Both the position numbers and the translations under genes were made by a program. From Lotus japonicus (Eukaryota > Streptophyta > Magnoliopsida > Fabales > Fabaceae): a stretch of 64,000 nucleotides of DNA. The stretch is from contig NC_080041.1 of NCBI RefSeq assembly GCF_012489685.1, positions 28,137,780 through 28,201,779 of the forward strand, written 5' to 3'. Below, piece by piece: positions 45,690 through 57,703 of this stretch. How positions within the stretch are numbered: the stretch's first letter is position 1; the number at the start of each line of letters is the position of its first letter. Under the pieces are notes generated by a model. It was not told the DNA's origin. It did not search any database and worked only from the letters and a program-made list of their open reading frames with translations.

Positions 45690-45823
45690 TCTCTCATGTA
45701 GGGATGACAATGAGTCCGGTCGAGCTCGAGTTTTTCCTTACCTAAACCCAAACCCGAACTCTGATACCCAAAACCCAAACCTGTTGGGTTCAAACCTGTT
45801 GGGTTTCTGGTTTACTCAAACCT
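45690..45823. repeat. Repeat starting TAGGGATGACAATGAG, cut by the Cassandra LTR
   Basis: TAGGGATGACAATGAGTCCG followed by AACCCAAACCCGAAC-type sequence resembles the end of plant hAT-type miniature elements. The other end was not found. Confidence 0.35.
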
Positions 45824-45828
45824 GTTGT

Positions 45829-46166
45829 TGTGACGCCTTGAGCTGACGAGGGCGAGGATTGATCGCCTTCTATGTGGAGGGACGCACCACACCCAAACAA
45901 GAGGTATTCCGAGACTGTGTAGGGATGGACTATAGAGTTGAGGAAGACATATATGATTTGATGTACTACCCATAACAACAAGTTGCCACTTCTTTTCGGG
46001 AGCCCAACTCATAAGAAGTCCATGGTTAAGTGTGCTTGCCTTAGAGCAATATTATGATGGGTGACCTCCTGGGAAGTTTTCCCAGGAAGACCGCGAGTAA
46101 GGACAAAGCGCGCTGAAAAGACTTGTGTTGTTACCGTGAGGCCAGTCGTCAGATCGGGATGTTACA
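45829..46166 (+). mobile_element. Cassandra TRIM solo LTR
   Basis: The 338-bp repeat starts TGTGACGCCTTGAGCTGACG and ends GGGATGTTACA. GTTGT flanks it at 45824-45828 and 46167-46171 as a 5-bp TSD. It embeds a 5S-rRNA-like stretch, the defining feature of Cassandra terminal-repeat retrotransposons in miniature. No second LTR or internal domain follows, so it is a solo LTR. Confidence 0.85.
45994..46082 (+). ncRNA. 5S rRNA-like segment within the Cassandra LTR
   Basis: GGTTAAGTGTGCTTG and GATGGGTGACCTCCTGGGAA match the conserved internal and 3' parts of plant 5S rRNA. The first half is poorly conserved. In Cassandra this segment is known to carry RNA polymerase III promoter elements. It is not a genomic 5S gene: there is no tandem array, and the context is an LTR. 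Confidence 0.75.
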
Positions 46167-46171
46167 GTTGT

Positions 46172-47320
46172 AGCCTCAGACTCACATCCTATCTTAACTC
46201 AAGGCATAGGTTATTTTGTAAAATAAAACACAACCTATGTTATCCTGTTGCAGAAAACCTGTTTTTATATATATATAGGAATATATATATAGGAATGTTA
46301 AGAAAATTAAGATGAAGGTGAAGAATATAATTACTAGTTAATTTTCCTCTACCTCTGTTCTTCTCAATAAGTAATTAATATTTTCATTAATATGAAGGTG
46401 AAGAACATTTTACATGTATATTGAAGAAAATATTACATATATATAAATAAAGTATAATTTTTGTCATTAACAAAATAAAAGGCTATCAACAACGAATTAA
46501 TAAATAGTCTTACTAATTAAATTTAGATATTTTACAATTATTAGATAATGTAATTAATAATATAAATGAATATTTTTATTTATACGAAGGTCAAGAAAAT
46601 TTTACCCATATATAAATAAAAATAGTGTTTAATCATTTTACAATAACATAAAAGGTTATCAATAAATAATTTAAAGTCTCATTAATGAAATTGAGATATT
46701 TTAAAAATAATATTTAATGTAATTAAGTATATAAAATTATCAATAGTAATTAGTAGTCTCTTTAATGAAATTGAGATATTCCCTTTCCGATGGAGCAAAA
46801 AAAGAAATTGAGATATTATACAATTAATAGTTAATATAATTAATAATTTAAATTTATAAATAAGTAATTAATATTTTCATTAGTAAGAAGGTCAACAATT
46901 TTTTAATATGTATTTAAGAAAAATTAACATAAACATAATAAAAATAATAATCAATTATTGTAATTAATTTTTTTTTTATCAATAACTAATTAATAGTATT
47001 GTTTATGAAATTGAGATATTTTACAAATAGTAGTTAACATAATTAAGAATATAAATTTATCATCAATAATTATTTGTCCATTAAAGAAATTGAGATATTT
47101 TACAATTACTAGTAAACATATTATACTTTCAAAAAAAAAAGTAAACATATTATAATATCAAATTTATCATTAAGTAATTAATTTTATCATGAATATGGAG
47201 GTCAATAAAGTTTATCAATAAGTAATTAGAATTATCATTATATATATACACACATTTAAACTTTTACTTAAAATTAATGTTTTTTTATCTTGTAATTAAA
47301 ATATTATATATGGTGAATGT
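46172..47320. repeat. AT-rich block of degenerate repeats upstream of the Neprosin gene
   Basis: Phrases like AAATTGAGATATTTTACAAT and AATAAGTAATTAAT with CATTAATATGAAGGTCAA recur irregularly (near 46360, 46520, 46690, 46800, 46990 and 47085). This indicates an old, diverged repeat array. No coding sequence is seen. Confidence 0.6.
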
Positions 47321-47322
47321 TG

Positions 47323-47330
47323 TATAAAAA
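47323..47330 (+). promoter_or_regulatory. TATA box of the Neprosin gene
   Basis: TATAAAAA is 60 bases before the ATG at 47390, with no competing upstream ATG except a one-codon-long frame (ATGTGCAAATGA). Confidence 0.6.
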
Positions 47331-47389
47331 GGAGCTGAGAAAAAAATATATATTGTCAAGTAATTCTGTTTGACAAGTTATATGTGCAA

Positions 47390-49775
47390 ATGACTAATAT
47401 GTTGTTTTTTATCTTCTCCTTGTGTTTGGTGGCTAGCAATACAAGCCACAGAGTTGACGGAATGCGACATACACTAAAAAAAGATTTGGAGTTGGAGAGA
47501 CAGTTAAAACTCATTAACAAGACTCCTATCAAGATTATTCATGTATTTCATTTCTTTATGAAGGTTTTTTTTTAATTTTCTCTCACTATATGTTTAATAT
47601 TGTTTTTCTTGGAATTTGGTATCAACAGACAAAGTCTGGGCAGATTGTTGATTGCATTGATATAAGGAATCAACCAGCCTTTGACCATCCTTTGCTGCAG
47701 AATCATAAGTTGCAGGTACGCTTATTTTGAATAATAGAAACTATATATAGTTAATTCTTACTCATTTGTTCTACGTTGATTGCATTTACCCATCTAATGT
47801 TCTTTTGTTAACGGTAGAGAAAACCAAGCTTTAAGAGCATAACGGGAAAAAATATTGTCAATAGTTCTATTTCCAAACCGGTATTTGGCCTTGGGAAGAA
47901 TCAATGTCCCACAGGAACTATTCCGATTCGAAGGACTACAAAAGATGATCTCATTCGAGGTAAATCAGTAGTCAATTATCTTGACGTGAGACCAAGTTTT
48001 CTCGACATTCATGTAAGTATTGTACACCTTAACTTTGAATGTTTATTGGTTTATTTTAATTTTGGTGTATTTATGTGAACCTTTTAAAATTACAGCATGC
48101 GCAAGTAGTTCTTAAACAAATTCCTGGAAGCAGTTATTTTGGAGTTCGTGGAACTAATAGCATTTACAATCCAAGAGTTAACAAGAATCAATCAAGTTTG
48201 TCTCATATGTGGGTTCAAAATGGATCAGAAGATGATCTAAATGCAATTGTCGTTGGGTGGCAAGTAAGTTTTAATATTTCCTTCCTAAAATTTATATCTA
48301 TATGCAGTGGCTCCCTGAAAAACCCCAAAAAGAAAAACTATACCTCAAAATTAATTGTATTTTCTTCTTTAAAATTTAAATTTATAATGAGGAACAAACA
48401 AACTCCATTATTTTTGTTTGTTCCTCTGAAGCTGTTTAGCATATTACAAGGCAGCAAATAAAATTTAGAATAAGTGAGTTGGACAAGTTCATGTCACTAG
48501 TGCAAATGTGTCATTCATCGACACGACCCTAAATATTTAGAATTTAAAATACATGTTTTTTAGCAGAGGGCCATGTCTTCTCCTAGTCCCAAACGTTGTT
48601 TCACCTGGGTATATTTGACTTATTAATTAACGTCAACATAACTTATTAATTAACGTCAATTTAATGATATAGAAAATAATATCTAATTTACCTTATACAT
48701 TAATTTAATGGTATTAGGTGTCTCCAGATCTCTACGGCGATGATCGAACTTATCTTTTCACATTCTGGACGTCGGTACGATATGTTCTTAGTAAAATAAT
48801 TATTTAGACATTGGAGGTTAACTGAAAGATCATAATGTTTCATTACTTTGAAATTTGGCAGTCAGACAACTCGAAGAAGACTGGATGCTACAATGTATTA
48901 TGTCCGGGTTTTATTCAGATTGACAAAGAAGTCTTCATCGGAGGAGTTATTGACAAAACATCTGTCGACGGTGGACCACAGTTTGAGATGACGGTTTCTC
49001 TATCACAGGTCTTGTAAACTCTATTAAATTTTTAGTATAAATGGGTTTAGATTAGTTTAATTTTTTAATTTTTTTTTTTTGCTTTTGAGTAAATATTCAT
49101 CAAAATTAAACTACTTACTCTAAGGTCACCGAATGATAGCTCAAGAGGTAAGAGCGGGGACATATGGGTTGGGAAAGGGAGATTCAGGAATCAATTCTTG
49201 GAGGGTGTAATTTACCTTTCTAGTGTACCAAAAAAAACTACTTACTTTAAGGAAAATAAGAAAGACTATACACATCTTTTACAAGATTTATATTGATTCA
49301 AGTTCAAAATTATTCATTCTTAAATAACTGAAATGAAAACTATTTTATGAGATGTGTGAAGGTTGGTGATGATAAATTAATAAAATATTTTCTTAATGTT
49401 TTTCAGGACAACATAACAAAAAATTGGTGGGTGATTATCAACGATATAAACATTGGATATTTTCCAGCAGCTTTATTCTCCAACTTGAATTCAGCTTCTC
49501 TATTGGGATGGGGTGGAAGAACAACTACTCCACATGGAACTCCTAGTCCTCCAATGGGATCAGGACAATTTCCTGATGATCACTTTTCTGATGGATGTTA
49601 TTTTAAGCATATTTCATATCAGGATGAATCTAGTGAACATTACGAACCGGATGATTATTTGATACGTACATTCACAGACAAACCTAATTGCTTTGGCGCT
49701 AAATATTATGGACATTGGGAACAAGTTGAATATTCTCTCATATTTGGTGGACCTGGTGGTGAATGTGGAAATTGA
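47390..49775 (+). CDS. Neprosin-domain (DUF239, peptidase G3-like) secreted protein, seven exons
   Basis: The exons are 47390-47542, 47629-47715, 47818-48012, 48096-48263, 48718-48774, 48862-49008 and 49407-49775, all in phase with GT-AG borders, giving 391 residues. A signal peptide (MTNMLFFIFSLCLVASNTS) is followed by the activation region (IVDCIDIRNQPAFDHPLLQN, CPTGTIPIRRTTKDDL). The Neprosin domain follows: SSYFGVRGTNSIYNP, SHMWVQNG, AIVVGWQVSPDLYGDDRTYL, TGCYNVLCPGFIQ, NWWVIINDINIGYFPAALF, LLGWGGR and CFGAKYYGHWEQVEYSLIFG. The founder protein is a prolyl endopeptidase of pitcher fluid that uses two glutamates. Most plant members are uncharacterised and presumed apoplastic. The length and exon pattern look complete. 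The start chosen is the first ATG of the frame. Confidence 0.9.
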
Positions 49776-50492
49776 TTAATGTCTTTCTCATGTTTTAATT
49801 CATTTTCAAAAATAAATAAAAATAACATTGATATCATTACTGAAAACAACTCTTTTCCTACGTTGATTCAAATGAATTTAAGTTTAGGGATTATTGTGTG
49901 GGTTGACTAAAAAACAATTCAACGACTCCTTAAACAGGCGATTACTCAAGGAACATAATTTGTTCCTCAATGGAGGTTATGAAGATACTTCAAAAATCTC
50001 TTAGATATTACTACTTGTGAATACCAAATTTTTGCCTGAGTTTTAATTAATTTAGTAGATATTTAGTAAAAATTCTAAAAAGTAGAAAATTGGAAAATGA
50101 CATAAAAATTGTAAAGTTATGGAATAAAAAAATATAAAAATAGTTACACACCAATGAATTTAGTAGTTGTTTAATCTTTTTTAGTTAGGGTTAATATGTT
50201 CTTTCTAATCAAAATGAGATATTTGATCCTTCTCCAAAAGCCATCACACACATTAATAAATATCTTCACTAATGAAACCAACAAAATTAGCTTAATGCAC
50301 ACCATTTTATTGTTAATACATATTTTCCAAAAGCACAAAAATGGCACATTAATACATATTTTCAAAAAGTACTGCACAATGTCATTCTTGCATTTCGTCA
50401 GAAATCTTCTGTAACAAATAGAACTACTGTTGTCTTTGGGAAATGATTTTTAGTATGATAAGGAAAGCAAGAATGAGAAGTTGCAACCAAAT
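49776..50492. other. 3' flank of the Neprosin gene, no further gene recognised
   Basis: AATAAATAAAAATAA shortly after the stop (about 49811) may be the polyadenylation signal. Imperfect inverted copies of AATACATATTTTCCAAAAGCACAAAAATGG occur around 50320-50360. No coding sequence is seen. Confidence 0.5.
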
Positions 50493-50680
50493 TGTAACAC
50501 CCCAATTTCTATATCAGGGATCACATTAGTAACACAACAAATATGGGGACTAACTCGGGTTTTTTTCTTTCTTTTCCAAAGGTGATATTTTCAAAAACAA
50601 AGGCCCATCATCACCCAAGCAATGACTCGAGGTGTTCTCAGGTAAGCTGGTCGGGCACAATGCCTCATTGAAAGCTGAAA
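50493..50680 (-). mobile_element. Truncated, deleted LTR fragment of the long-LTR family
   Basis: It starts TGTAACACCCCAATTTC and later has CATCATCACCCAAGCAATG and GGTAAGCTGGTCGGGCACAA, which match 10490-10550 in the first solo LTR. Most of the LTR between and beyond is missing. Confidence 0.65.
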
Positions 50681-51854
50681 TTCTAGTTCCCGTATGGCAA
50701 ATGTCCTACGCGATGCTTGGGCAAATTCTTTGACAATCGAATAACCGTCAACAATAAAAGCATAAAAATTTACAAAGTACAACACCAAAGTTGTCAACCC
50801 AGTTCGGAGAAACTTCACCTACGTCTGGAGGGTTTGCACCCAAAGAAAGGAAATCTACTATCTCAAGATTCAGGAACTACAGACACTCATGAACACCACA
50901 GTTCATAATTCTCTTCCTAATCTATCTAGTGTATTTCTACTTAGTATATCGACCTAAGTATGAGAGCCCCTCTCACTTTCTCTCAACCACTGCCACAATG
51001 ATTGGTAAGAACAACAACAATCAGAGTTTTAACACTCAAGAACACAGAACACAACTTTGCCTTATAGAATCAATGAGCAAGGTTTGTTCACAACGAACAC
51101 AAGGACTAACACAAATAACAACCCTAAAACACTCAATATAGTTCTCTCAATAGCTTCAGTAGTCTTCACGTTTTAGGTCTGCACATATATAAGCTTCAGT
51201 AGTCACACCAGGGTTTCCAGAGGCTGAAGCAGTAGTCCAACAACAACAAATCAAAACGCAATCTTCCATGAATGATGATTGCGTTGACAAGTCAATCGCC
51301 ATTAATACAATAGAGACGTATCCTCAATCAGAGATTGCCTTAACAAATAAACCAGCCCACAATAAAGAACCCGTATACAGCTACTTAACCCGTAAGTAAC
51401 CACAGTAAATTCTTCACCAGAGTTTCAGGGCACACATAAGCACTCCAAGTCATGGACTGATGTCTTGTGCTACACATAGGCAGATGTCAAACATCTGCTT
51501 CAACATCAGGTTGTTTTGGACAAAATGCAAGACAACCAAAAGTAACAACAATCTCACTCTTAGTCAAATTTTGTCTAAAACACCTTGAGTAACTGAGAAG
51601 ATACACATACCTTCCCCTTAGCAGCGGAACTTCCCCTCAAATAGTGCAGCCCACAACACACATACAACTAGCACATCCTTGACAGCTTCTTGATGCACAC
51701 ATCACAATAAAGTAACTAGCAAGTAACTAGTAACAAGCACAAGCTAACTAACTAAAAGTAGCAACAACTTGGAGAACAACACAAACACACTTGTCTTCCA
51801 CAGAAACAAACAATACACAACTTAGTCTTGAACAACACAGTACACACTTGTCAG
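50681..51854 (-). mobile_element. SIRE/Maximus-like Ty1/copia LTR fragment
   Basis: Noncoding sequence in the style of SIRE-type LTRs read on the minus strand, with features such as TTTTAGACAAAATTTGACTA (about 51575) and GTGTTGTTCAAG-like ends. No polymerase is present. The lineage call rests on remembered sequence style. Confidence 0.4.
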
Positions 51855-54135
51855 GAGATTGGTGGAGTTGGAATCAAGAGATATGGCTCGTCTTACTAAC
51901 CATGATCAAGAGGGGGGCGTTGGGGATTTGAACTTGTCTCAATGATTTTACTGCCATACAATGTGAGGGGTTAGGGCAGCAGTGTGAAGCTGCGTACTCT
52001 TAGGGAGTTAGTTCGACAAAAGAAAATAGATATGCTACTTATCCAGGAATCTAAGTTGGAGGTAGTTGATCAAAGACTATGCAATTCAATTTGAGGGTAT
52101 AATGATTGTGATTGGGCCTTCAAAGCTTGTAACAATAGAGCTGGTGTTTTAATTTGTGTTTGGCAATCAGATAAATTTGTGTTGGTGGATAGTCTGATCG
52201 GTGAAGGATTCATAGCTTTGACAGGGCACTGGGAAAACCAGCCAGCAGTTTGTGGAATCATTGATGTCTACGCCCCTTGTAATTCAGCAGGAAAACAGAA
52301 ATTATGGAAAAACTTAGAAGAATTTATCAATAATTCTGGTTTATCCTGTTTCTGTATAGCAGGAGACTTCAATGCAGTTACTAGGCCTGAGGAAAGGGTA
52401 GGCACTGCGATTAGCGACATGTATGGACGAAGGGAAATTAACGATTTTAATTGTTTCATCTCCAATTTACAACTGCTAGAACCTCCTCTGGCTGGCAAAA
52501 AATTCACTTGGTTCAGGGCAAATGGCCAGGCGGCAAGCATATTGGATAGATTTTTGTTGTCTCATGACTGGTGTTGTTGCTGGCCAAACAACAATCAATT
52601 GGTGTTAAATAGAACTCTTTCCAACCACTGTCCTATTTTATTTCGTGTTTCAAACCTGAATTGGGGTCCCAAGCCTTTTAAGGTTTTGAACTGCTGGTTT
52701 TCTAACCCGAGTTTTAAGGACTTTGTGACTAAGGAGTGGGAATAGATTTCAATCTCAGGAGCTGGTGGTTTTGTACTGAAAGAGAAGTTAAAGGCTATTA
52801 AAGCGAAACTCAAAGTTTGGAATAAATATACATTTGGGGATGTTAACCGGAACTACAGGGAATTAGTGGAAAAATTAGAGGTGCTGGATCAGAAGCTAAG
52901 CAATGGATTTTTGTCGTCTCAGGAACAGAATCAGAGGAAAGAACTTCAGGAAAATTTATGGCAGGCTGCAAAATTTAAGGAATCACTTCTCCATAAAAAA
53001 TCAAGGTGCAAATGGATTTCAGAAGGTGACTTAAATTCTAAATTTTTTCATTCCTTTGTCAATTGTTGGAGGCAAGCGAACACCATGGTTGGCTTGCAAA
53101 TTAATGGCCTTTGGGTGGAAGACCCGTCTTTGGTGAAAAATGGTGCTAGAGTTCTTTGAACAGAAATTCAAATGTGATAATCAGATTGCTCCGTTGTTTG
53201 ATGGTGTTCCTTTCAGTCGTATTGGAGAGAGGGAAAGGGAAAATCTTATAACAAAGTTTGATCCTGTGGAGGTTAAAGAAGCTGTTTGGGAGTGTGGAAT
53301 TGACAAAAGCCCGGGCCCTGATGGTATAAATTTCAGATTCCTTAAACCTTTTGGCACGTTGTTTCTAAAGATTTTCAGAGTCTCCTTGATGAGTTCCATG
53401 AAAGTCGTCGATGGCCTAATGGTTGTAATTCATCCTTCATTACTTTGATTCCTAAGAAGGATTGTCCTACAAATTTATCTGATTATAGGCCAATCTCTCT
53501 AGTTGGTTGTGCTTATAAAATTGTGTCCGCTAACCGTATTAAAAAGGTGCTGCCCTCAGTAATTAATGAAGCGCAAAGTGCTTTTTTGGAAGGAAGAGGG
53601 CTGTTGGACAGTGTTGTTGTGGCAAACGAATGGGTCCATGATGCGAAAAGCAGGAAGAAAGGCTCAATGGCTTTTAATGTGGACTTTGAAAAGGCATACG
53701 ACTCAGTCCGTTGGGACTTTCTTTATTACATGATGCAGCGTATGAACTTTGACAATAAATGGATTTCTTGGATCAAAGGGTGCATAGAATCTGCTAGAGT
53801 CTCAGTTCTGATTAATGGCAGTCCAAGTGGGGAATTCAGCATGGGTAAAGGCATCAGACAAGGTGATCCCATTGCACCATTCTTATTCTTGATTATTGCT
53901 GAAGGACTTATTGGTTTAATGAGACAGACAGTCGATCTCCATAAATTTAGAGGGTATTGTTTTGGGCGTCAAGCAAATGAGGAGGTTTCCATTCTTCAAT
54001 TTGCTGATGACACCTTATTTATATGGGAAGCCTCTAGGGAGAATGCGTTTACGCTCAAATGTATGCTTCACTGTTTTGAATTGGCCTCGGGGTTGAAAGT
54101 CAATTTTTTTAAGAGTAGTCTGATTGGTATTTGTA
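51855..54135 (+). mobile_element. L1-type LINE, degraded and 3'-truncated
   Basis: The endonuclease domain starts at about 51942 (LPYNVRGL, KIDMLLIQESK) and includes GIIDVYAPCN, IAGDFNAVTRPEERVG, FTWFRANG and RFLLSHDW. The reverse transcriptase follows with KSPGPDGINFRFLK, TLIPKKDCPTNLSDYRPISL, the motif with FNVDFEKAYDSVRWDFL, GIRQGDPIAPFLFLI and the active-site FADD in ILQFADDTLF. Stops and frame changes occur at about 51980, 52101, 52745, 53157 and 53350. The RT ends at about 54130 and the RNase H or 3' end is missing. The element is non-functional. Confidence 0.9.
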
Positions 54136-54588
54136 AGACCCTAGACTTACCTATGTAATGCTTAAGTGATAGATTGAATAAAATGAGACTTTTGGCTAAG
54201 TTTGAGTTTTGACAGATTACGCCTGTTAACGTGTGTGAATTTTTAGAGGGTCTTAACGACCTCATTTGGGAAACCTTCCTTCATGAGAGTTGTAGCCCTT
54301 TAAGTGTAGAAAATTCTCGAAGTGGAATCAGGTCATTCCGACCTCTGTAGCTCGCAATATTCGAATTTTACCGAGCAGGATTCTAGCGGTAAAGTGCCAG
54401 CGAATTCATTAATGTGTTTTTATTTTTATTCCAAATTTGGTTGGGTTTTTAATTAAAAATAGTTGGGTTTTAATTATGTTCAGACCTGATTAGGGTTAAT
54501 TAGTGGGCCATAGGTTTAAGTGGTTTGGGCTTAAAAAGGTAAAAGCCAAACCCTAGCCCACATGTTGGTTTGCATGGGTTTAGTCAAG
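54136..54588. other. Noncoding sequence, probably part of another retroelement
   Basis: Contains GAGAGTTGTAGCCCTTTAAG and similar text often seen in plant LTR or untranslated regions, but no termini or coding sequence. It is the host site for the LTR element starting at 54589. Confidence 0.3.
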
Positions 54589-56852
54589 TGTAAGACCTGG
54601 ATTTTCAGAGCAAGTTAATTTCCGACTCACGTGTAGAATCAGTGTAAGCGTGACAGGAGGTTGATATTTGAGAAAGATTAATGAAGAAGAAAGTTCAGGA
54701 ATTGCTTGAGGAATGTTGCGTAGTTGCTTTCGGAGTTAGTACGAGTCGTCTGCACACCTGCCTTATGGCGAGCGTGTCCGGAATAGGCTAATTTCGCTTT
54801 TAAAGCAATGTTTAGGCGATATTTCAAATCCTTGGAAAATTTAAAGATTCTCTTTATTTTTCCTTCGACCAGCGTTTCATTTCGGAACTCTGGACTGTAC
54901 GCACGATAGGTTTCACTTTTCGGAAGTCCGACGACGCTTATTTCTTTGCTCCGAAACCCTAGATTCGAGCGATGGATGAAGAATTTTTCTATTCGGGACT
55001 TCTAACGAAGATTCCGTTCGTGTTGCCAGATGTTTTTCGACATTTCCAATCTTTCTCCAGTACAAAGTTTTGTCGTTTGAGCATCACAACAAAAAGTAGT
55101 TTTTCGGGACAGATTAACTTACACCGCTTTTGGGATTTTAGATATCGTTTTTCCCAAATGTTAGACATTTATTTTGAGTTCTGGAAATCTGTCGCCAGAA
55201 TCTCTCTTAGAATTTCTCGGTGAATGTGCTACAAAAATCGGAATCGCGAAATTTTCATTTTCCCGCGATTTCACCCGCCTATAAATAGGCAAAAAAGCAA
55301 AAATCTCTCCATTTCTTTCCTCAAGGGCCGCGAGTTCAAGGGAGCAAGGGAGAAGAGGATTTTCGTGAAAACTTGACCAATCTTCGTGCAGTTCATCCCT
55401 ACTTCTAGGTATTGAGGTAACTAGCATGAATCCTACCTCTGATTACTGTTTCTGTTGCGTTTCTAAAGTCGTTTCTGTGCTCACAGTTTTGAGCTTTTTG
55501 TAAAATTGTCTGATTTCTCTGATTTCTTGGTTGGGTTATGTTTCTTACGTTCCCATGAGTCTAAAACCTCTGTCAGTAATCGCCGATTTCGATCGAGTTG
55601 TCCAAGATCTGAAAAACTGTTTCAAAACCCTTTTTGTCTCACATTTTGAAACTTTATTGTCGAAAAGTCATAATCTGACTTCGTGCCTTTAGGATTTGTT
55701 GTCACGGATGTCGTTAGGATCATTGTTGTCAAATTTGTTTTTAGAACTAATAACTTTGAGGAACCATATTGCATCAATCGGGTGAATAACGGGAATGGTT
55801 CACCTGTGCATTTCATGGTGAATAACGGGAATGGTTCACCTTGCATTAATGATGAATAACGGGAATGGTTCACCAAGGATGAATAACGGGAATGGTTCAT
55901 CCAGGATGAATAACGGGAATGGTTCATCCATAGTGAAGAACGGGAATGCTTCACTTGTGGCGAACGGGAACGCGTCACAAATCCGGATCATATTGTGCAT
56001 TTCACGCATACATTCATTCTGACTTGAATTGTGTGCTGTTTGTTTATTGAAGCATTGTTAGAGCCATAACATGCTAGGATTGTTTATATATGTATATATC
56101 AACATATATCTATACCCCCTATCACATGTTGAGTGTATATCTACTTATTTCTGTGAGTTGACCCTAGCGCCTTGGCTTTGTTTGTATGTTTGTGTTTGGG
56201 CGGTCGGCCTGCTGCCAGATGTCGATGGCCGACTGGTTCTCGATGGTCTCTCCCTCGGGGGGAATCAGGTTTGAGATGGAGGACCAGACTGACGAGTGTG
56301 GACGTCTGAGGAAAGGAGCTTTACGACGCATGGAGCTGAGCTGCAACTTGTCGTCTTTAGTTCGCTGTGGACTCGGTTATGTGAGCAGTAATGGAAGGGT
56401 AGGTTTAGGCAGGCGTCATATTTTGTGTAGAGCTCTGATTCGTCTTACTTTTGGGACAGGGTAGGTTCCCGACACATGACTTTGCGTGTGGTTCTCTTAC
56501 TGAGTGATCACAGTGAGTCAGTCGGACCGTAGGGGTCCTTGCTTAGGCCATTTTGAGGCCGACTTTCTCCTAGTGGGTTGTAATTATAAACTTTCTTACT
56601 CACACTTCTGGGTCTGTTCATATTTGCCTACGGGCGTACTACTTTGGAGTCACTGCGGGTGCGCGTGACGGGAGAGTGAAGCTGAGGCTGTACTTGTGTA
56701 TATATTTGTATATCAGTTAGTTAGTTGTTGGGTTGTGTCTTTACTTCTTATCGCTTTGTTTTAAAGGAATCAATCGGAAAAAAAATTACCTATTTTCCGC
56801 GTAAAGTTTATTTTTAGTAACTAAAGTGACACCTGGAAATCGGGGTGTTACA
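54589..56852 (+). repeat. 5' LTR, with a 1.3-kb internal deletion
   Basis: It runs from TGTAAGACCTGG to GGGGTGTTACA. Compared with the 3' LTR it lacks the segment 61637-62963 (about 1.33 kb). The junction is at about 55761, where TTTGAGG meets AACCATATTGC. Confidence 0.9.
55780..55975. repeat. LTR minisatellite, about 22-bp unit
   Basis: Tandem units of GAATAACGGGAATGGTTCA, about 7 copies. The 3' LTR has the same array with one more unit. Confidence 0.9.
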
Positions 56853-57703
56853 TTGTGGTATCAGAGCTTAGTTGAGTCTTTTGGGAGTCTTTGGGGGATA
56901 GGTTTTCTGTGCTAGGTTGTGTGACTCTGCAAGGAGTGAAAATTGATTGTCTGCAGAGCGATTTTCGCTCTAATTGTTTGCGTTACTACTTAATCGGATT
57001 GAGTGGTTTGTCTAGTGCTACCGTATGGTTAGTACTAATCGGACGTTTGATGAGACAGAGGATGGTGGACCTTAACCGGATGGCGGAGGCAATAGCTACA
57101 CTGATCGAGGCAATGATGAACCAGGCCGCGGAAGACGCTTACATGCGCGCTGAAGAGGCTGCACGTGAGCATCATCAACGACTGATGGCGACGGCAATGT
57201 ATCAACAAAGAGGAATGAACCGAACAGGAGCTGGGGGACCAATGAGGTCAGGTTCCCAAGGCTACAACGGAAGGGAGAGCTACCATCGGTGGGGACCATA
57301 TCAGCGTTCCGAGGGAAGAAATCTTATCTCAAGAGTGTACAAATCAACAACTGCTGATACTGGAGGGAAGCCAGTTGGTGACAAGGGTGTGACATGTTTT
57401 CGTTGCGGAAAGTTTGGGCATTTTGCTAACAAATGCTCAGTGATTGGACGAAGATGCTTCAAGTGTAACCGAGAGGGGCATCTAGCTGTGAACTGCAAGA
57501 CACTCCAGGAGGGAACGTCTGATAGTAAGATGAAAGGGAATAATGTTACCGTAGGGACAGGAAACAAGACTTCGGGAATAACAGTGAAGTGTTACAGGTG
57601 CAGGGAAGTAGGGCACTATGCCAGTAGGTGCAAGATCAAAGAAAGTATATGCTTCAATTGCAACCAACCGGGACATTTCTCCAGAGGTTGCAAGGCACCC
57701 TAG
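56853..57703 (+). pseudogene. Gag remnant with four CCHC zinc knuckles
   Basis: The open frame through 57703 has a short gag N-terminus (LNRMAEAIATLIEAMMNQAA) and then four CX2CX4HX4C knuckles: CFRCGKFGHFANKC, CFKCNREGHLAVNC, CYRCREVGHYASRC and CFNCNQPGHFSRGC. The central capsid (Retrotrans_gag) domain between them is missing, and the presumed ATG region is out of frame. Zinc knuckles bind the element RNA. Four in a row is more than the one or two usual for plant gypsy gag. Confidence 0.8.

Noticed and set aside
46015..46082. Genuine 5S rRNA gene
   Set aside because: Only the 3' half matches, several conserved positions differ, and the segment lies inside an LTR with its own target duplication, so Cassandra explains it.
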